Assembly: GCF_022531965.1 (NCBI RefSeq)
Contig: NZ_CP092831.1
Span: 5,241,001-5,305,000 of the forward strand
Origin: Paenibacillus peoriae
GTDB lineage: Bacteria; Bacillota; Bacilli; Paenibacillales; Paenibacillaceae
DNA length: 64,000 nt
Direction of reading: 5' to 3'
This document shows, piece by piece, positions 1-7,360 of this stretch. A program made the translations under genes and the position numbers. Numbering within the stretch: the stretch's first letter is position 1; the number at the start of each line of letters is the position of its first letter. Under the pieces are notes generated by a model. It saw only the letters and a list, made by a program, of their open reading frames with translations. It was not told the DNA's origin and did no database searches.

Positions 1-204
1 TTCAGGATAAAAAATAAAAGGATCCACTAAGACAAAAGATAGTTCTTTCTGCTGAAGGGACTGGAGATAGTAAAAGGGTGCCTCATCCTGATCAAGCAAC
101 ACAAACTCGGTCGTCTCCTCAAATCCCGGAATTCCTTTTTCAAAACGATATACTTCTTTTTCATTAACTTCAATGTCACCCCAAATAGATGTGGATATAA
201 TCAC
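1..204 (-). CDS. fliW: FliW, flagellar assembly factor (partial, cut by window edge)
   Basis: The frame starts with GTG at 204, 7 bases after a clear GGAGGAA ribosome site, and runs off the left edge, giving the first 68 residues. The protein begins MIISTSIWGDIEV and continues with FEKGIPGFEE and PFYYLQSL, a pattern typical of FliW. In the family FliW binds flagellin and antagonises CsrA, linking flagellin secretion to hag translation. Its position directly after the flgK-flgL-DUF6470 block matches the Bacillus order, where csrA and hag follow; those would lie outside the window. A terminator-like hairpin separates it from the upstream gene, so it probably has its own promoter. Confidence 0.88.
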   Translation of the reverse strand, partial: MIISTSIWGDIEVNEKEVYRFEKGIPGFEETTEFVLLDQDEAPFYYLQSLQQKELSFVLVDPFIFYPE

Positions 205-245
205 TAATATTCCTCCAATATTTAATCAGATATATACATTTTATT

Positions 246-290
246 ATAAAAAAAAGGCTATAGATGGCTTGAATAACCTCTATAACCTTA
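246..290 (-). terminator. Rho-independent terminator after the DUF6470 gene
   Basis: On the minus strand an 11-bp stem (AAGGTTATAGA pairing with TCTATAGCCTT, one G-U pair) is followed by eight T. It lies just past the stop codon at 298 and would end the flgM-to-DUF6470 transcript before fliW. Confidence 0.75.
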
Positions 291-297
291 ACTTATT

Positions 298-867
298 TTA
301 CATCGCGACATCAATTTCAGGTGGAATATAGGCCACTGATGGATACTGCTGCATATAAATCTCCAGTTTCCCCCGAGTATACTCAATTTCTGGACGATTA
401 ACGGTCACATGCATTTCCGATACAGCAGGTGTAAAGGCAATATCAGGTGCACGCGTTTCAACATGAATATCAACATTATCCATAGATGCTGGACCCCTAA
501 ATTCAGGAAGCACATGCGTTTCAGTATCCTCTCCAAAAACATTGGCTATAGTATTCCCAGGAATGTGAATATCCGCCATCCGATTACCTTGCTCCACTTT
601 ATGTGCAAGAGCTTGTAAAAATATCTGTGGCACCCCTGAATAGATTCGATTATTCATCTCAAGGTAATTGCCACCGTTATAGGCAGAGAAGGCTGCACTT
701 TGATCTATGGTCAGCTGTGGCTTATACTGATGAATTTCCAGTTGAGCACGGCGTGTCGTTAATTCCATATCTGCCGAGGGCTGTCGAATCGAATACTGCC
801 CAGGGTCTGCGTCAATATGCAGGATAGCCGGAGTTTGCCGGATCTGAAGTGTCGGAATGATGGACAT
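298..867 (-). CDS. DUF6470 (YviE-like) flagellar-operon protein
   Basis: A 189-residue soluble protein beginning MSIIPTLQIRQTPA. It has no signal peptide or membrane segment. It is predicted to be mainly beta-strand, with alternating short hydrophobic stretches such as LEIHQYKPQLTIDQ and a similar stretch near the C-terminus (LEIYMQQYPSVAYI), which suggests an internal repeat. Its place between flgL and fliW is the position of yviE in B. subtilis, and DUF6470 is the family found there. Its biochemical role is not known to me. The start is supported by a GGAGGGGGAG ribosome site just upstream. It is 17 bases after flgL, so it is co-transcribed with it. Confidence 0.8.
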   Translation of the reverse strand: MSIIPTLQIRQTPAILHIDADPGQYSIRQPSADMELTTRRAQLEIHQYKPQLTIDQSAAFSAYNGGNYLEMNNRIYSGVPQIFLQALAHKVEQGNRMADIHIPGNTIANVFGEDTETHVLPEFRGPASMDNVDIHVETRAPDIAFTPAVSEMHVTVNRPEIEYTRGKLEIYMQQYPSVAYIPPEIDVAM

Positions 868-884
868 CTCTCCCCCTCCTTAGA

Positions 885-1805
885 CTATCTCAAGAAATCA
901 ACCAATGATGCGGATATTATTTTAGCTCCAGCTGACAAAGAAGCATTGTAAATATTCTCTTGGATCTTGGAATTCATTAAAAGCTCAGCGTAATCCGCAT
1001 CCTCCGTTTTAGACTGCAAGTCCGTTAAGTTTACTTCCAGATCGCTCAATCGGCTTTGCATTAACTCCACACGGTTGGATTTAGCTCCCATTTCCGACCG
1101 GACTTTCAGCATTTTGTCCATACGCGTATCAATATTGGCCAGTTGATCCCCACTCGCTTTAATATCACCACTTGCCAAAGCTGCAGATAGCTGATTAAAA
1201 ATTGTAAATAAATTATCGGCATCCGTGCTTGTTCCTACGACTTCATTACCAGTAACGTTAATGGGCAAAGCTACATTTTCACCCACTATAAAATTAACAT
1301 TTCCTGTATCCGTAGCAATGGATGCTGCGCCAGACGTATCATGCGTATTATCAGCATTCAAAGGGAGGTCATAAGGCTTCTTGTCGTAGGTTTGACCGTT
1401 GAATATATATTTCCCATTCAATTGGCTGTTCACAACATCAATCATTTGTTCCTTAAGCTGGCCAATTTCTTTATTGATGCTGTCCAGCGCAGATTGTGGA
1501 TTAGTTCCCGTAGAGGCCTGTACTGTAAGTTCACGTACTCTTTGCATAATTTGGCCTGCCTGATCCATGACCGTATCATTAAAATCAAGCCAAGACACTG
1601 CGCTGTCCACATTCCGTTGGTATTGTTCATTTGAAGACAATTCAGACCTGTACCTTAAGGAATACGTAATCCCTACAGGATCATCAGAGGGCTTGTTCAG
1701 TTTACGTCCAGTCGCCATCTGGTTTTGCGTATTATTCATACGCTCAGAATTTCGATTCAAATTCAGCAGAAGCTGTGAGCTCAGCATATTGTTAGTAACT
1801 CGCAT
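885..1805 (-). CDS. flgL: FlgL, flagellar hook-filament junction protein (HAP3)
   Basis: A 306-residue protein with the flagellin-like fold. The N-terminal helix starts MRVTNNMLSSQLLLN, with the GRKLNKPSDDP turn near residues 33-43. The C-terminal helix covers roughly residues 245-306 and ends SASLVDFLR. The central region (about 150-215) is a variable insert. FlgL forms the second junction ring between hook and filament and is exported through the flagellar type III system, so no Sec signal is expected. The start has a GGAGGGGTG ribosome site. It follows flgK by about 60 bases in the same operon. Confidence 0.95.
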   Translation of the reverse strand: MRVTNNMLSSQLLLNLNRNSERMNNTQNQMATGRKLNKPSDDPVGITYSLRYRSELSSNEQYQRNVDSAVSWLDFNDTVMDQAGQIMQRVRELTVQASTGTNPQSALDSINKEIGQLKEQMIDVVNSQLNGKYIFNGQTYDKKPYDLPLNADNTHDTSGAASIATDTGNVNFIVGENVALPINVTGNEVVGTSTDADNLFTIFNQLSAALASGDIKASGDQLANIDTRMDKMLKVRSEMGAKSNRVELMQSRLSDLEVNLTDLQSKTEDADYAELLMNSKIQENIYNASLSAGAKIISASLVDFLR

Positions 1806-1867
1806 AATTACACCCCTCCGTAACTAAATACCACCTGTATATAAAAACACAAGATATTTAATCATCC

Positions 1868-3436
1868 TTATCTTCCCACTACACCTGTGGAGTTAATTAA
1901 TTTATCCAATAATTGATCGAATGTGGTCATAAACCGAGCAGCGGCGCTGTAGGCATGCTGAAACTTGATCATATTGGACATTTCTTCATCCAGTGAAACA
2001 CCACTCACAGACTGGCGCATAGTTTCAACCTGAGATACGAGGGCTGTCGAGTTTTGTGTCTGTCTTGTCGCCTCTTGAGCCTCTATACCCAACTGACCAA
2101 CCATAGAACTGAAAAAGCTATCAATAGTAGCCTTGTTCCCTGTAGAAACAGAAGTGAAATTGTTTAATTTCAAATTGGACATGAGGGACGCCAATGTATT
2201 ATTGCCTTTAACCAATTCCTCAGTAGGAGCAGTGCCTGTTACACGAAGGGATGCTGCAATGGCGTTAGGATTATCTACTATAGCAGTATTTAACGTGATG
2301 TTGCCTGCCGTTATCGCCCCGCCATTATTTGAAGCTACAAAAAAAGGTTTACCTGCAACCATATTACCGTTAGCATCTTTATCCTCTTGGGTATAACCCA
2401 ATTGATGCAAACCATTAAGACCTTTAACCGTAACTGTTAAATCCGATTGAAGTGTGCGATTGGTCCCTGTATAAGTCACTCCGTTCAGTACAGTGCCTTC
2501 TGGCAATACTGAGCCTTTAGGTAGCGTTACAGAAATATCACCGTTGGCCAATGTATTAGCAAGGTTATCCATTTGTGCAGTATAATCTGCTACAAATTGA
2601 TCTCTGGAAATGATCATTCCATGTATTTCGCCTCCTTGCAAATCATTGGAAGCAAAAGCAGCTTGTAAAAAAGCGCCGTTAATACCAGTAGTCGGTGCAA
2701 ACCCAGTTACTAATGCTTGACCACCCATATTAACGTTGTAGCCTTGATCAGTATCAGTTACCGTTACATTAACGATCTTCGAAATTTTATCGACGATCAA
2801 ATCACGCTGGTCACGTAGATCATTAGCGTTATCTCCCAAGCCTTCAATTTTAGTAATTGATTGATTCAGGTCCGCTATGGAGTTCACATAACTTTGTAGC
2901 TCGCTAGACTTAGCCTCCACATTTGAGGTTAAATCCGCAGATAGATTGCTTAACTGTTTACTCATATGATTCATTGCATCAGTCAACGCAAGCGCATTTT
3001 CTTTAACAATAGTTCGTGCGGTTACACTTTCTGGGTCTTTACTTAAATCAGACCAAGATTTATAAAAGTTATCCAAAACCTTGCGAATCCCTGTATCAGA
3101 CGGCTCATTCATAATCTGTTGTAGCTTATCAAGTGTGTTACTTCTAATTGTCCAACTACCCAGCTCAGTATTTTCTCCGCGGTACTGACTGTCCAAGAAC
3201 TTCTCACGAATGCGTTCAATAGCATCAAATTCAACACCTGTTCCCAACTGACCAGGCACATTAGAACGGTTAATACCATATGCCTCCATAGGTATAGAAG
3301 CTCTCATCTTAACCGTTTGCCGTGTATAGCCTTCTGTGTTGGCATTAGCTATATTGTGTCCTGTTGTATTTAAAGCTGCCGTTTGTGTAAAAAGGCTTCT
3401 TTTAGCTGTTTCTATGGAATGAAATGTGGATGGCAC
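1868..3436 (-). CDS. flgK: FlgK, flagellar hook-associated protein 1
   Basis: A 522-residue protein with the conserved rod/hook signature near the N-terminus (LNTTGHNIANANTEGYTRQ, about residues 23-41). A long coiled coil follows (about 90-200), then a variable central domain. The conserved C-terminus contains SLDEEMSNMIKFQHAYSAAA, typical of FlgK and FlgE. It joins the hook to the FlgL ring. The start is GTG at 3436, preceded by GAGGAGG. It is 18 bases downstream of flgN, its usual export chaperone, so the pair are made together. Confidence 0.95.
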   Translation of the reverse strand: MPSTFHSIETAKRSLFTQTAALNTTGHNIANANTEGYTRQTVKMRASIPMEAYGINRSNVPGQLGTGVEFDAIERIREKFLDSQYRGENTELGSWTIRSNTLDKLQQIMNEPSDTGIRKVLDNFYKSWSDLSKDPESVTARTIVKENALALTDAMNHMSKQLSNLSADLTSNVEAKSSELQSYVNSIADLNQSITKIEGLGDNANDLRDQRDLIVDKISKIVNVTVTDTDQGYNVNMGGQALVTGFAPTTGINGAFLQAAFASNDLQGGEIHGMIISRDQFVADYTAQMDNLANTLANGDISVTLPKGSVLPEGTVLNGVTYTGTNRTLQSDLTVTVKGLNGLHQLGYTQEDKDANGNMVAGKPFFVASNNGGAITAGNITLNTAIVDNPNAIAASLRVTGTAPTEELVKGNNTLASLMSNLKLNNFTSVSTGNKATIDSFFSSMVGQLGIEAQEATRQTQNSTALVSQVETMRQSVSGVSLDEEMSNMIKFQHAYSAAARFMTTFDQLLDKLINSTGVVGR

Positions 3437-3454
3437 TCTATTTTCCTCCTCGGA

Positions 3455-3955
3455 TCAAGCCTTAGTGTCGAACAATCCAGGTCGTGCAGGTTGATTACTT
3501 TTCTGATCTGGATGCATATAAGTCATCTCCTGATTAGGACGACCTACAAGTAGATCTAACGAGTAATCAATAAACACCAACGATTGCTCGATGAGCTTTT
3601 GATTGATTGCATTAATTTCCTTTAATTCTGAGAGAGTGTGGGATAAGCGGCTCTGGACACTGAGGAGTTTGTTCTTATCTTCAGGATCAAAAACAAGGCG
3701 TGCCAGCTCGGTTATAGTCAAGTTAAGCTGAGACTTAATACCACGTTCACGAAGAAGCTCAAACGAAAACTCCATACGAGCTTCCTCTAGCTGTTCCACC
3801 TGTTTAAGGAGTCTGGATTCCTGATTCAAATGCTGAACCAGGCTATCCATATCATTTTCCATAACAATTTTTTTCTTACTTTTAGCTAATTCTAATAAGA
3901 TAAGATGCTTTTGATCTAGCTGCTCCAGCACATCAATCAAACGCTCTAAAGGCAT
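3455..3955 (-). CDS. flgN: FlgN-family flagellar export chaperone
   Basis: A 166-residue, highly charged, almost wholly helical protein (heptad-rich from about residue 5 to 130), starting MPLERLIDVLEQLDQKH. Size, coiled-coil character and location between flgM and flgK fit FlgN, the chaperone that binds the C-termini of FlgK and FlgL before export. Sequence identity to distant FlgN is usually low, so the call rests on context as much as on sequence. The C-terminal 30 residues look disordered and are rich in Pro, Gln and Asn. Confidence 0.85.
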   Translation of the reverse strand: MPLERLIDVLEQLDQKHLILLELAKSKKKIVMENDMDSLVQHLNQESRLLKQVEQLEEARMEFSFELLRERGIKSQLNLTITELARLVFDPEDKNKLLSVQSRLSHTLSELKEINAINQKLIEQSLVFIDYSLDLLVGRPNQEMTYMHPDQKSNQPARPGLFDTKA

Positions 3956-3965
3956 ATTCCTTCAC

Positions 3966-4241
3966 CTAGCTTTCGGAAGACTGCTTGAAGTAAGGTAACA
4001 GCTTATCTGCAATTTTATCGGCATCTACACGATAGGTTCCCGAAGCTACTTGTTGCTTAAGCTCCTGAATTTTCTTAACACGATCTGCATCACTGCTGCG
4101 GTTCAGCATTTCCATCGCTTCCGGAGAAATCGAGACCTCGTCCTTGCGGCGAGACTTCTTAAGCTCCTCTTGACGTCCTGTTTCAATATTTCGTTGGTAT
4201 GGATTAATAGCTCCGATGCGGTTGGTCTCGTTAATTTTCAT
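3966..4241 (-). CDS. flgM: FlgM, anti-sigma-D (anti-sigma-28) factor
   Basis: About 91 residues from the ATG at 4241, which has an AAGGAAGGTGG ribosome site; an in-frame GTG lies 9 bases further upstream. The protein begins MKINETNRIGAINPYQ. It has a charged linker with the DEVSISPEA motif (about residues 35-43) and ends with the two-helix sigma-binding region (VKKIQELKQQV ... ADKLLPYF). FlgM holds sigma-D inactive until the hook-basal body is complete, then is exported or removed. A sigma-D-like promoter lies upstream (see 4381-4407). It heads the flgM-flgN-flgK-flgL-DUF6470 operon. Confidence 0.93.
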   Translation of the reverse strand: MKINETNRIGAINPYQRNIETGRQEELKKSRRKDEVSISPEAMEMLNRSSDADRVKKIQELKQQVASGTYRVDADKIADKLLPYFKQSSES

Positions 4242-4361
4242 AACTTCCACCTTCCTTAGTTATTTGATATGGTCAGAATGTATCAGACGACATAGCGTCG
4301 AACATGGTTCGTATTATGCCTCACTTCTTTATTTTGTGCATGGTTGCTAAAAATAAAAAAA

Positions 4362-4388
4362 CCGATAAGCTCTATAAAGATTATCGGC
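4362..4388 (-). terminator. Hairpin terminator after the yvyF-like gene
   Basis: On the minus strand CCGATAA pairs with TTATCGG around a 13-base loop and is followed by a run of seven T. It lies about 50 bases after the yvyF-like stop codon. Its upstream arm overlaps a sigma-D-like -10 box. Confidence 0.7.
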
Positions 4389-4407
4389 GGTATTTGAAAC
4401 TTTTTGA
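4381..4407 (-). promoter_or_regulatory. Candidate sigma-D promoter for the flgM operon
   Basis: The minus strand reads TCAA, 15 bases, then GCCGATAA. The sigma-D consensus is TAAA-N15-GCCGATAT, so the spacing is exact and the -10 box matches 7 of 8. It lies about 130 bases upstream of flgM, a gene that in Bacillus has a sigma-D promoter. The -10 box shares bases with the terminator stem of the preceding gene. Confidence 0.5.
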
Positions 4408-4437
4408 ATAGCTGAATGTGTTTTTAATTCCCCTGTA

Positions 4438-4848
4438 CTACTTTCCACGAAGTTTATCAATCGCGCTGTAGGTACCTGAGCCCATATTATTACTTTGATC
4501 CTGATTACTACTTTCGGATACAGCCTGATGCAGGTCTTTAGTCAGACGTGTTCGACAAGAATCGCACATATGTCCTGCACGAATCGGTATCCCACATACC
4601 TCGCAAGGATACGTCATATTAGGTGCATTAGCAATGGAAATACGTCCCTCGCGTATAAATGTCGTGATTTGCTTTACGGATACCTCAGTAGCCTCCGAAA
4701 GCTCATGCATATGAATGCCCTTATTCTCACGTATATGTTTGACACAGCGTTCGTATTCAATTTCAATTTCTTTAATACAGTTCTGGCAGATTCCCCTGAC
4801 GTTCATAATAAACAGCTTTCCACATCGAGGACAGTTATCCAAATTCAT
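4438..4848 (-). CDS. YvyF-like flagellar operon protein (zinc-ribbon / MerR-like helix protein)
   Basis: A 136-residue protein with two cysteine pairs. The N-terminal set is CPRCGKLF ... CQNC (residues 6-24) and the C-terminal set is CEVCGIPI ... CDSC (about 84-98). Between them is a helix-turn-helix-like stretch (MHELSEATEVSVKQITTFIREGRIS). In B. subtilis this is the yvyF position, between comFC and flgM, and the family is described as a flagellar operon protein. Zinc binding is inferred from the CxxC pairs. Its role is not established; a regulatory role is possible. The start is the ATG at 4848 after ACAGAGG. Confidence 0.8.
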   Translation of the reverse strand: MNLDNCPRCGKLFIMNVRGICQNCIKEIEIEYERCVKHIRENKGIHMHELSEATEVSVKQITTFIREGRISIANAPNMTYPCEVCGIPIRAGHMCDSCRTRLTKDLHQAVSESSNQDQSNNMGSGTYSAIDKLRGK

Positions 4849-5595
4849 CCTCTGTAGCGCCCCTTTCCAATTTCCGATCTTTAAATTACTTTTATCCTTA
4901 CATTACCTTATAATGAAGAGCCTCGTCTAGCAAATATTTCAAAAAGAGATTTTCAGATTTTACACAATTGCACATCTTATAAGTTATCATATTAAAAGTA
5001 TAAGAGAGAATGACCCATCAGCAAAAGTTTCTCTACATCTATATGCATCAATATGCAATGACATAAAAATAAAGAAAGCCCATGAAAGCTAATAACTCAG
5101 TCTAGTGTCTGTGTCTATTTATCGTCAAACATTGCTCCGTACTTTAGATAGAAAATAAAATAAGCGCCATTCCAGTTGTTTTCGGGAATAGCGCTTCATT
5201 ATAAAATTAAAATAGCTATATGAATATGAGTAAATGTAGAAATTAATTATCAAGATGAGGGAAAAACCGGGCGAAACAATCCTTAGAAGAATTCATGTTC
5301 ACCTGTGCCCCGAATGACATCAAGATAGCCCTGTAAATCCGGGGGAACGGCGCCCATACGAATGCTCCGCACATGGAGTGTGGGTATTCATAAATCTCAT
5401 GGACCTAACATCATCTCAACTTATAACCTACCTGAAATCAAGCTAGATACACCAGTGGAAATTTGCAACCCAAAAAAACAAGCTATTTCACAAATAATTA
5501 TTCAAAAAAGCATTGTTTTAATAGAGGCCTTCCCGTATACTATAGTCAAACGCTTGGTTTAAAAAACATACTTCATTATACATTTATAATGATAA
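4849..5595. other. Gene-poor 750-base interval
   Basis: No convincing gene is seen. The interval is AT-rich. A hairpin lies at 5162-5196 (AAGCGC-CATTCC paired with GGAAT-AGCGCTT). On the minus strand at 5283-5372 a 29-codon frame reads like the C-terminal end of a protein (GAVPPDLQGYLDVIRGTG), but it has no credible upstream part; it may be a gene remnant. I could not assign it. A short plus-strand frame at 5362-5562 is not recognisable either. Confidence 0.5.
5162..5196. terminator. Stem-loop in the yvyF / LysM gene interval
   Basis: AAGCGC-CATTCC pairs with GGGAAT-AGCGCTT around a loop of about 10 bases. The poly-T tract is weak on either strand, so it may be a terminator for the LysM gene transcript or simply a structured spacer. 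Confidence 0.45.
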
Positions 5596-6063
5596 TTATT
5601 TATTAGTTTTTGTTTGCGGTACTTGCAGTTCTTGGCCTGCTTTAACTAGGTTGTTAATTTTAACCAATTCTTCAACAGTTACACCGTATTTCTCAGCAAT
5701 AGAAGCCAGTGTTTCGCCCTCTTGGACATTTACTGTGATTGTATTTACAGTTGCTGGTGTTTCAGTTGTAGTCGTTGCTGGTTTTGTGGTTGTTGCTTGA
5801 TTGTTGTTCTCAGTGGCTGGCTGAGCTGGTGTTGTAGCTACTGCTTTTTCAGTAGTTTCAGTTCCAAAAACTTTTGCTTCAAATGCTTTTTGTGCTGCTT
5901 CTTGTTGTTCTCTCATGATTCGGTCTTCCAATTGTTGCTTTTCGTCATCGGAGTGGGACTTCGCCATTACTTGACCTGTTGCAAGTGGACTCAACAAAGA
6001 TACTGCACCTAAACTAACTGCCAACATGCTAGATACTGCTACTTTTTTCATTACGCTTTTCAT
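5596..6063 (-). CDS. Secreted LysM-domain protein
   Basis: A 155-residue protein. Residues 1-34 are a Sec signal peptide (KKVAVSSMLAVSLGAVSLLSPLA, cleavage probably after VMA). Residues 35-65 form a charged helix. Residues 70-105 are a Thr/Ala/Pro/Asn-rich linker. Residues about 107-150 are a single LysM domain (VQEGETLASIAEKYGVTVEELVKINNL ... QELQVP). LysM binds the GlcNAc backbone of peptidoglycan, so the mature protein should sit in the wall. There is no catalytic domain, so it is not an obvious hydrolase. It is a single gene with its own promoter at 6294-6323 and a long leader. Confidence 0.88.
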   Translation of the reverse strand: MKSVMKKVAVSSMLAVSLGAVSLLSPLATGQVMAKSHSDDEKQQLEDRIMREQQEAAQKAFEAKVFGTETTEKAVATTPAQPATENNNQATTTKPATTTTETPATVNTITVNVQEGETLASIAEKYGVTVEELVKINNLVKAGQELQVPQTKTNK

Positions 6064-6116
6064 GATTTATTCTCTCCTCTTTTTAGCTTTAAATTTTAAT
6101 TAACTGCTTTACTACT

Positions 6117-6142
6117 GAGCGAGACACTCCCAATGTCCGCTC
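6117..6142 (-). promoter_or_regulatory. Hairpin in the LysM gene leader
   Basis: On the minus strand GAGCG-GACA pairs with TGTC-T-CGCTC around a seven-base loop, about 55 bases upstream of the LysM ATG and just past the stop of the small leader frame. No poly-T follows, so it looks like an mRNA leader structure and not a terminator. I do not recognise a known riboswitch here. Confidence 0.45.
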
Positions 6143-6158
6143 TTTAGTCATTAGCTAA

Positions 6159-6254
6159 TCACTTATTACCAATCATGTTAGCTATCAACAGATAGAAATT
6201 GTACTCCTCTTTTCCAAAAAAATCAACCTCTAAATTGAAATATTCTGTTTTCAT
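6159..6254 (-). CDS. Possible 31-residue leader peptide upstream of the LysM gene
   Basis: An ATG at 6254 follows AAGGAAG (6 bases gap) and opens a 31-codon frame beginning MKTEYFNLEVDF, ending in TGA at 6159. It lies inside the leader that would start from the promoter at 6294-6323, before the LysM gene. The peptide is acidic and aromatic in its first half and hydrophobic in its second (FYLLIANMI). It could be a small translated leader or chance. I recognise no family. Confidence 0.35.
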   Translation of the reverse strand: MKTEYFNLEVDFFGKEEYNFYLLIANMIGNK

Positions 6255-6293
6255 CCCTCACTTCCTTACTTTTTGTTTGTCTCTATATTTTTT

Positions 6294-6323
6294 ATTATAT
6301 ACCTCTCTCTAGCTTGTTGTCAA
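6294..6323 (-). promoter_or_regulatory. Sigma-A promoter of the LysM gene
   Basis: A perfect TTGACA (6323-6318) and a perfect TATAAT (6299-6294) are separated by 18 bases on the minus strand, about 230 bases before the LysM start. This gives a leader of roughly 220 bases that contains a small ORF and a hairpin. Confidence 0.75.
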
Positions 6324-6446
6324 ATCCTGCTGATTGTACGGCTTAAAAGACTTTTTGCTCTATCATTTAACCCTTCTTTCAAGAGAATTATAACCTTTTT
6401 TTCATAGTTTCAAGCGAAATTTATGGGGAATACCAGATATTTAGAC

Positions 6447-7328
6447 TTATGATCTTGCTAAGGTCAGGCAAAAAATAGTCAAATGTATTCCTTGCTCTAA
6501 TGCCTTTTCTCTCAAAACACGTGCACACGCCTGCAATGTGCTCCCCGTTGTATAAATATCATCAACAAGCAAAACGGTAACGGAAAGCTTATTTTCCGTA
6601 ACACATTGAGATTTAGCTTTTAAAATAAAAGACTTCAGCAAATTTGTCATATTGGGGTGAACAGAAAACGCATTATTCATTGTGTTCATGCGTTCCTTTT
6701 TTGATTTAAAGCTTTGTTTGCCTGTATCTTGTGGACGAGCAAGTAAAGATAGGAAGGGGAGCTTATTCCGCTTAGCAATCTCTTCTGCCAAGATCCGAGC
6801 CTGATTGAAACCTCGCTCTGACAGCCTCTTCTCACTTACCGGAACACAGGTCACTACATCCACACTCCACAAAGATCGCTTGAAACGAGAATGTTTAAGA
6901 CCTGCAAACTCATACCTCATCGCCTGATAGGCTCGATTCATGATCTCACCCAGCAGGGAACCATACTTTTCATTCCCGCGATATTTGAACTGCCCAATCC
7001 ATTCTCTCATCATTGGTGTATAGCTGGTTGCACTCCGATTGCACACATAGTAACGTACTAATCGGTGAAGCCTTATGCAATCCGGGCAAGACGTTGGACG
7101 TCCACAATAAACACAACGAATATCGTAAACCCAAGGAATTTGAAGTGAACAAGAAGTACAAATCCCGGGGAATTCGGAAAAACGACCTGTGAGAGTGCCG
7201 CAAGCCATACATGTTTGGGACTGGCGATGGAATAACCAATTCAAAAATAGACGGGTTGTTGGAATCATCCCCATATCAGAATGCACCTTTCTTGGTAGCT
7301 TACGTACCGACATTGTTTCAGGTTTCAC
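6447..7328 (-). CDS. comFC: ComFC, competence-associated phosphoribosyltransferase-like protein
   Basis: A 293-residue protein. Residues 40-90 hold several Cys pairs (CMACGTLTG, CTSC, CVYCGRPTSCPDC), a zinc-ribbon. The C-terminal half is a type I phosphoribosyltransferase fold with FNQARILAEEIA and the PRPP-binding motif VLLVDDIYTTGSTL. In naturally competent bacteria ComFC is needed for uptake and integration of transforming DNA together with ComFA. The gene begins 32 bases after comFA. The start is uncertain: GTG at 7328 is used here; ATG codons at 7313 and downstream are possible and none has a strong ribosome site. Confidence 0.92.
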   Translation of the reverse strand: MKPETMSVRKLPRKVHSDMGMIPTTRLFLNWLFHRQSQTCMACGTLTGRFSEFPGICTSCSLQIPWVYDIRCVYCGRPTSCPDCIRLHRLVRYYVCNRSATSYTPMMREWIGQFKYRGNEKYGSLLGEIMNRAYQAMRYEFAGLKHSRFKRSLWSVDVVTCVPVSEKRLSERGFNQARILAEEIAKRNKLPFLSLLARPQDTGKQSFKSKKERMNTMNNAFSVHPNMTNLLKSFILKAKSQCVTENKLSVTVLLVDDIYTTGSTLQACARVLREKALEQGIHLTIFCLTLARS

Positions 7329-7360
7329 ATTTCCAAAAAAACTTTTTTTATTTAATGCAT

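Noticed and set aside
5362..5562. A 66-codon plus-strand frame between the yvyF-like and LysM genes
   Set aside because: The ribosome site is too far from the start, no family is recognisable, and the region is a spacer between minus-strand genes.
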